A DNA stretch of 64,000 nt from Marinimicrobium agarilyticum DSM 16975 (GTDB lineage Bacteria; Pseudomonadota; Gammaproteobacteria; Pseudomonadales; Cellvibrionaceae), in NCBI RefSeq assembly GCF_000423345.1, contig NZ_KE384008.1, positions 376,857 through 440,856 of the forward strand, in the 5' to 3' direction. The stretch's first letter is position 1; each line of letters begins with the position of its first letter. Below, piece by piece: positions 62,002-64,000 of this stretch. Under the pieces are notes generated by a model, which did no database searches, was not told the origin of the DNA, and saw only the letters and a list, made by a program, of their open reading frames with translations. The position numbers and the translations under genes were made by a program.

Positions 62002-63045
62002 ATGGAGCAACCACGTCTTCCCGCGGAATGGGAGCCACAGGACGCCGTCCTGCTCACCTGGCCCCACCGCCACAGTGACTGGGCGTCGATGCTTGAAGAG
62101 GTGACCGCCCTGTACGAAGGGTTGGTGACGGTGATCTCCGACTACGCCGACCTCATCGTCGCCGTACCGGAAGCGGAGCTCGACACCATCGAAGCCCGGC
62201 TTCAGGCGATGAACGCCCCCATGGATGTGGTGCACCTGCGCCCTGCGCCAAGCAACGATACCTGGGCCCGGGATCACGGCCCGCTGACGGTACTGGTTGA
62301 GGGCAAGCCGCGTCTGCTGGACTTTCGGTTCAACGGTTGGGGTGGCAAGTTTGCGCACGATCTGGATAACGAATTGACCCGCCGACTGCATCGGGATGGC
62401 GCCTTTCCCGAGGTTGAGCTGCAAACCCAGGATTGGGTTCTGGAAGGAGGCTCGATTGAGGTGGACGGTCGTGGAACGCTGCTCACTACAGAAGCCTGTC
62501 TGCTGAACGCCAATCGCAATCCAACGCTCAGCCGCGACGATATTGAAGCGCGCCTGAAGACTGCCTTCGGGGTGCGCAAGATCAACTGGCTGTCCCACGG
62601 TCATCTTGCGGGGGACGATACTGACAGCCACATCGATACCATTGCCCGTCTGTGTCCCAACAACGTCATCCTGTATATGCAGTGCGATGACCCGGACGAT
62701 GAACATTATCAGGACCTCCAGGCCATGGAGGCGGAGCTCGCGACCATGACCGACGCCGACGGGAGACCTTATCAACTGCTGCCGCTGCCCTGGCCGGGCC
62801 CCGTGATCAGCGACGACGGCGACCGCCTGCCCGCGACCTATGCCAACTTTTTGATCATCAACGGGGCGGTTCTCGTGCCCCAATACGATAATCCCGCCGA
62901 TGAGCAGGCGCTCGAACAGGTGATGCAGGCCTTCCCGGGTTACCACATCTTCGGTGTTCCCTGCTCGGTGCTGATAGAGCAGGGCGGCAGCCTGCACTGC
63001 ATCACCATGCAGCTACCGGAAGGAGTGCTTTATGACCCAGCTTAA
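62002..63045 (+). CDS. aguA: Agmatine deiminase
   Basis: 347 residues. It hydrolyses agmatine to N-carbamoylputrescine and ammonia. Family motifs are RLPAEWEPQDAVLLTWPHRH, SNDTWARDHGP, FNGWGGKFAHDLDN, LEGGSIEVDGRGTLLTTEAC, LSHGHLAGDDTDSHIDT and the catalytic cysteine in GGSLHCITMQLP. The start at 62002 has AAGGGGAT upstream; an earlier in-frame start is not family-like. It overlaps aguB by 14 bases, so the two polyamine-pathway enzymes are made together. Confidence 0.96.
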   Translation: MEQPRLPAEWEPQDAVLLTWPHRHSDWASMLEEVTALYEGLVTVISDYADLIVAVPEAELDTIEARLQAMNAPMDVVHLRPAPSNDTWARDHGPLTVLVEGKPRLLDFRFNGWGGKFAHDLDNELTRRLHRDGAFPEVELQTQDWVLEGGSIEVDGRGTLLTTEACLLNANRNPTLSRDDIEARLKTAFGVRKINWLSHGHLAGDDTDSHIDTIARLCPNNVILYMQCDDPDDEHYQDLQAMEAELATMTDADGRPYQLLPLPWPGPVISDDGDRLPATYANFLIINGAVLVPQYDNPADEQALEQVMQAFPGYHIFGVPCSVLIEQGGSLHCITMQLPEGVLYDPA

Positions 63046-63913
63046 TGTCGGCCTCGTACAACACGCCTGTACCGATGATGTGGACGCCAATCTCGACATC
63101 TCCATGCGAGGCATTCGCGCTGCGGCGGAGCAGGGCGCGCAACTGGTCGTGCTTCAGGAGTTGCACCGCGGCCTTTACTTCTGCCAGCAGGAAGATGTCG
63201 ACCAGTTTGATCTGGCCGAACCCATTCCCGGTCCGAGTACCGAGCGACTGGGAGCATTGGCCAAATCCCTGGGCGTGGTGATTGTCTCCTCGTTGTTTGA
63301 GCGACGCGCACCGGGTCTGTATCACAACACTGCCGTAGTCATCGAACGGGACGGCACCATTGCCGGACAATATCGCAAAATGCATATCCCGGATGACCCG
63401 GGGTTTTACGAAAAATTCTACTTCACGCCTGGTGACATGGGGTTTCACCCCATCGAGACCTCTGTGGGCAAATTGGGCGTATTGGTGTGTTGGGACCAAT
63501 GGTTTCCAGAAGCCGCGCGCCTGATGGCGATGGCTGGGGCGCAGTTGCTGATCTACCCCACGGCCATTGGCTGGAGTCGGGAAGACGACCCGCAAGAGCA
63601 GGCCCGTCAGCGCGAGGCCTGGGTAACCATTCAACGCTCCCACGCAGTGGCCAACGGACTGCCAGTCATCAGTGTCAACCGCATTGGTCACGAAACCGAC
63701 CCCGGTGGCGGTGAGGGCATCGACTTCTGGGGCACCAGCTTTGTTGCCGGCCCCCAAGGCGAGATTCTGTATACCGCCACAACGGACCAGCCCGAGACTG
63801 AGGTGGTCAGTGTGGATATGGCCCGCAGTGAAAACGTTCGCCGAATCTGGCCCTATTTACGGGATCGGCGGGTGGATCACTACGGGGATCTTTTGAAGTT
63901 GTACCGAGATTGA
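63032..63913 (+). CDS. aguB: N-carbamoylputrescine amidohydrolase
   Basis: 293 residues, nitrilase superfamily. It hydrolyses N-carbamoylputrescine to putrescine, CO2 and ammonia, finishing the agmatine route begun by aguA. The Glu-Lys-Cys triad lies in VVLQELHRGLYF, YRKMHIPDDPGFYEKFYF and LVCWDQWFPEAARLMA. FGTS-type end motifs such as DFWGTSFVAGPQGEIL are normal. No separate arginine decarboxylase is visible nearby. A strong terminator follows the stop. Confidence 0.96.
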   Translation: MTQLNVGLVQHACTDDVDANLDISMRGIRAAAEQGAQLVVLQELHRGLYFCQQEDVDQFDLAEPIPGPSTERLGALAKSLGVVIVSSLFERRAPGLYHNTAVVIERDGTIAGQYRKMHIPDDPGFYEKFYFTPGDMGFHPIETSVGKLGVLVCWDQWFPEAARLMAMAGAQLLIYPTAIGWSREDDPQEQARQREAWVTIQRSHAVANGLPVISVNRIGHETDPGGGEGIDFWGTSFVAGPQGEILYTATTDQPETEVVSVDMARSENVRRIWPYLRDRRVDHYGDLLKLYRD

Positions 63914-63942
63914 AAAAGCGCCCCACGATGGGGCGCTTTTTT
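63913..63942 (+). terminator. Rho-independent terminator of aguAB
   Basis: Stem AAAAAGCGCCCCA-CGA-TGGGGCGCTTTTT (63913-63925 and 63929-63941) begins at the last base of the aguB stop codon and ends in a T-tract; it is symmetrical enough to work on both strands. Confidence 0.95.
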
Positions 63943-63971
63943 AAACACTGAAAGACGCTATAGGAGAAATC

Positions 63972-64000
63972 ATGGCATTACCCAAAATTGGCAATCTGGC
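63972..64000 (+). CDS. Start of an unidentified gene, cut by the window edge
   Basis: ATG at 63972 follows AGGAG (63962-63966) at a proper distance, and the frame stays open for the nine codons visible (MALPKIGNL). It is too short to name. Confidence 0.45.

Noticed and set aside
1-64000. rRNA, tRNA, integrase, transposase or prophage genes
   Set aside because: None was recognised on either strand. All larger intergenic stretches were read without finding cloverleaf or recombinase signatures; a dedicated tRNA scan would settle small RNAs.

Overview
The window is about 60% GC and almost fully coding. It looks like chromosome from a marine or halotolerant gammaproteobacterium. Support for this comes from the gammaproteobacterial housekeeping set (AcnB, class 2 PyrD, MgsA, MiaE, CmoM, DUF2835, DUF3080, the 180-kDa NAD-glutamate dehydrogenase) together with an ectoine-hydroxylase signature and a fibro-slime surface protein. 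A Cellvibrionales or Marinimicrobium-like host is my best guess, but it is not proven from sequence. I see no rRNA, tRNA, CRISPR array, transposase or prophage.

Layout. 1-2977 (minus): a Ser/Thr kinase fused to PEGA-like and formylglycine-enzyme-type domains, running off the left edge, with its PP2C phosphatase. 3071-6970 (minus): a PreP-like M16 peptidase, a DTW-domain tRNA aminocarboxypropyltransferase and a GIY-YIG protein. 6984-14406 (minus): a complete MoxR/DUF58/DUF4381/BatA/BatB-BatC/BatD operon, interrupted before batD by a palindromic CATGGATG repeat element. 14598-19475 (plus): NAD-glutamate dehydrogenase. 19695-27479 (plus): a six-gene catabolic run with two aminotransferases, a GabD-like dehydrogenase, a beta-decarboxylating dehydrogenase, a D-2-hydroxyacid dehydrogenase and an amidase. 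A 26-bp inverted repeat lies inside this run.

27666-38064: mixed metabolic genes. These are two dienelactone-hydrolase-family proteins, CsaA, a periplasmic binding protein, DUF2835, PyrD, MgsA, an SDR and an MDR oxidoreductase. Next come a proline-racemase-family protein with Ser/Thr instead of Cys/Cys, a convergent EctD-type hydroxylase and a DUF3080 lipoprotein. 38153-40771 (minus): AcnB with a strong terminator.

41233-57557 is the most interesting region. Three outer-membrane beta-barrel genes are followed by a compact operon: a coiled-coil secreted protein, a TPR protein, two TPR lipoproteins, a small periplasmic protein, one TolQ/ExbB, two TolR/ExbD and a TonB-like AgmX/PglI protein. 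The operon ends at a hairpin terminator. A 1432-residue lipoprotein with PKD repeats and a fibro-slime domain follows. The set resembles the Agl/Glt gliding machinery of Myxococcus. I infer a proton-driven trans-envelope complex acting on a surface adhesin. One of the two ExbD subunits lacks the ion-carrying Asp.

57859-64000: an SMP-30-type lipoprotein, DUF1289, tRNA modification genes miaE and cmoM, a membrane J-domain protein, lipocalin Blc, and the agmatine-to-putrescine pair aguA-aguB with a strong terminator. The start of one more gene is cut by the right edge.
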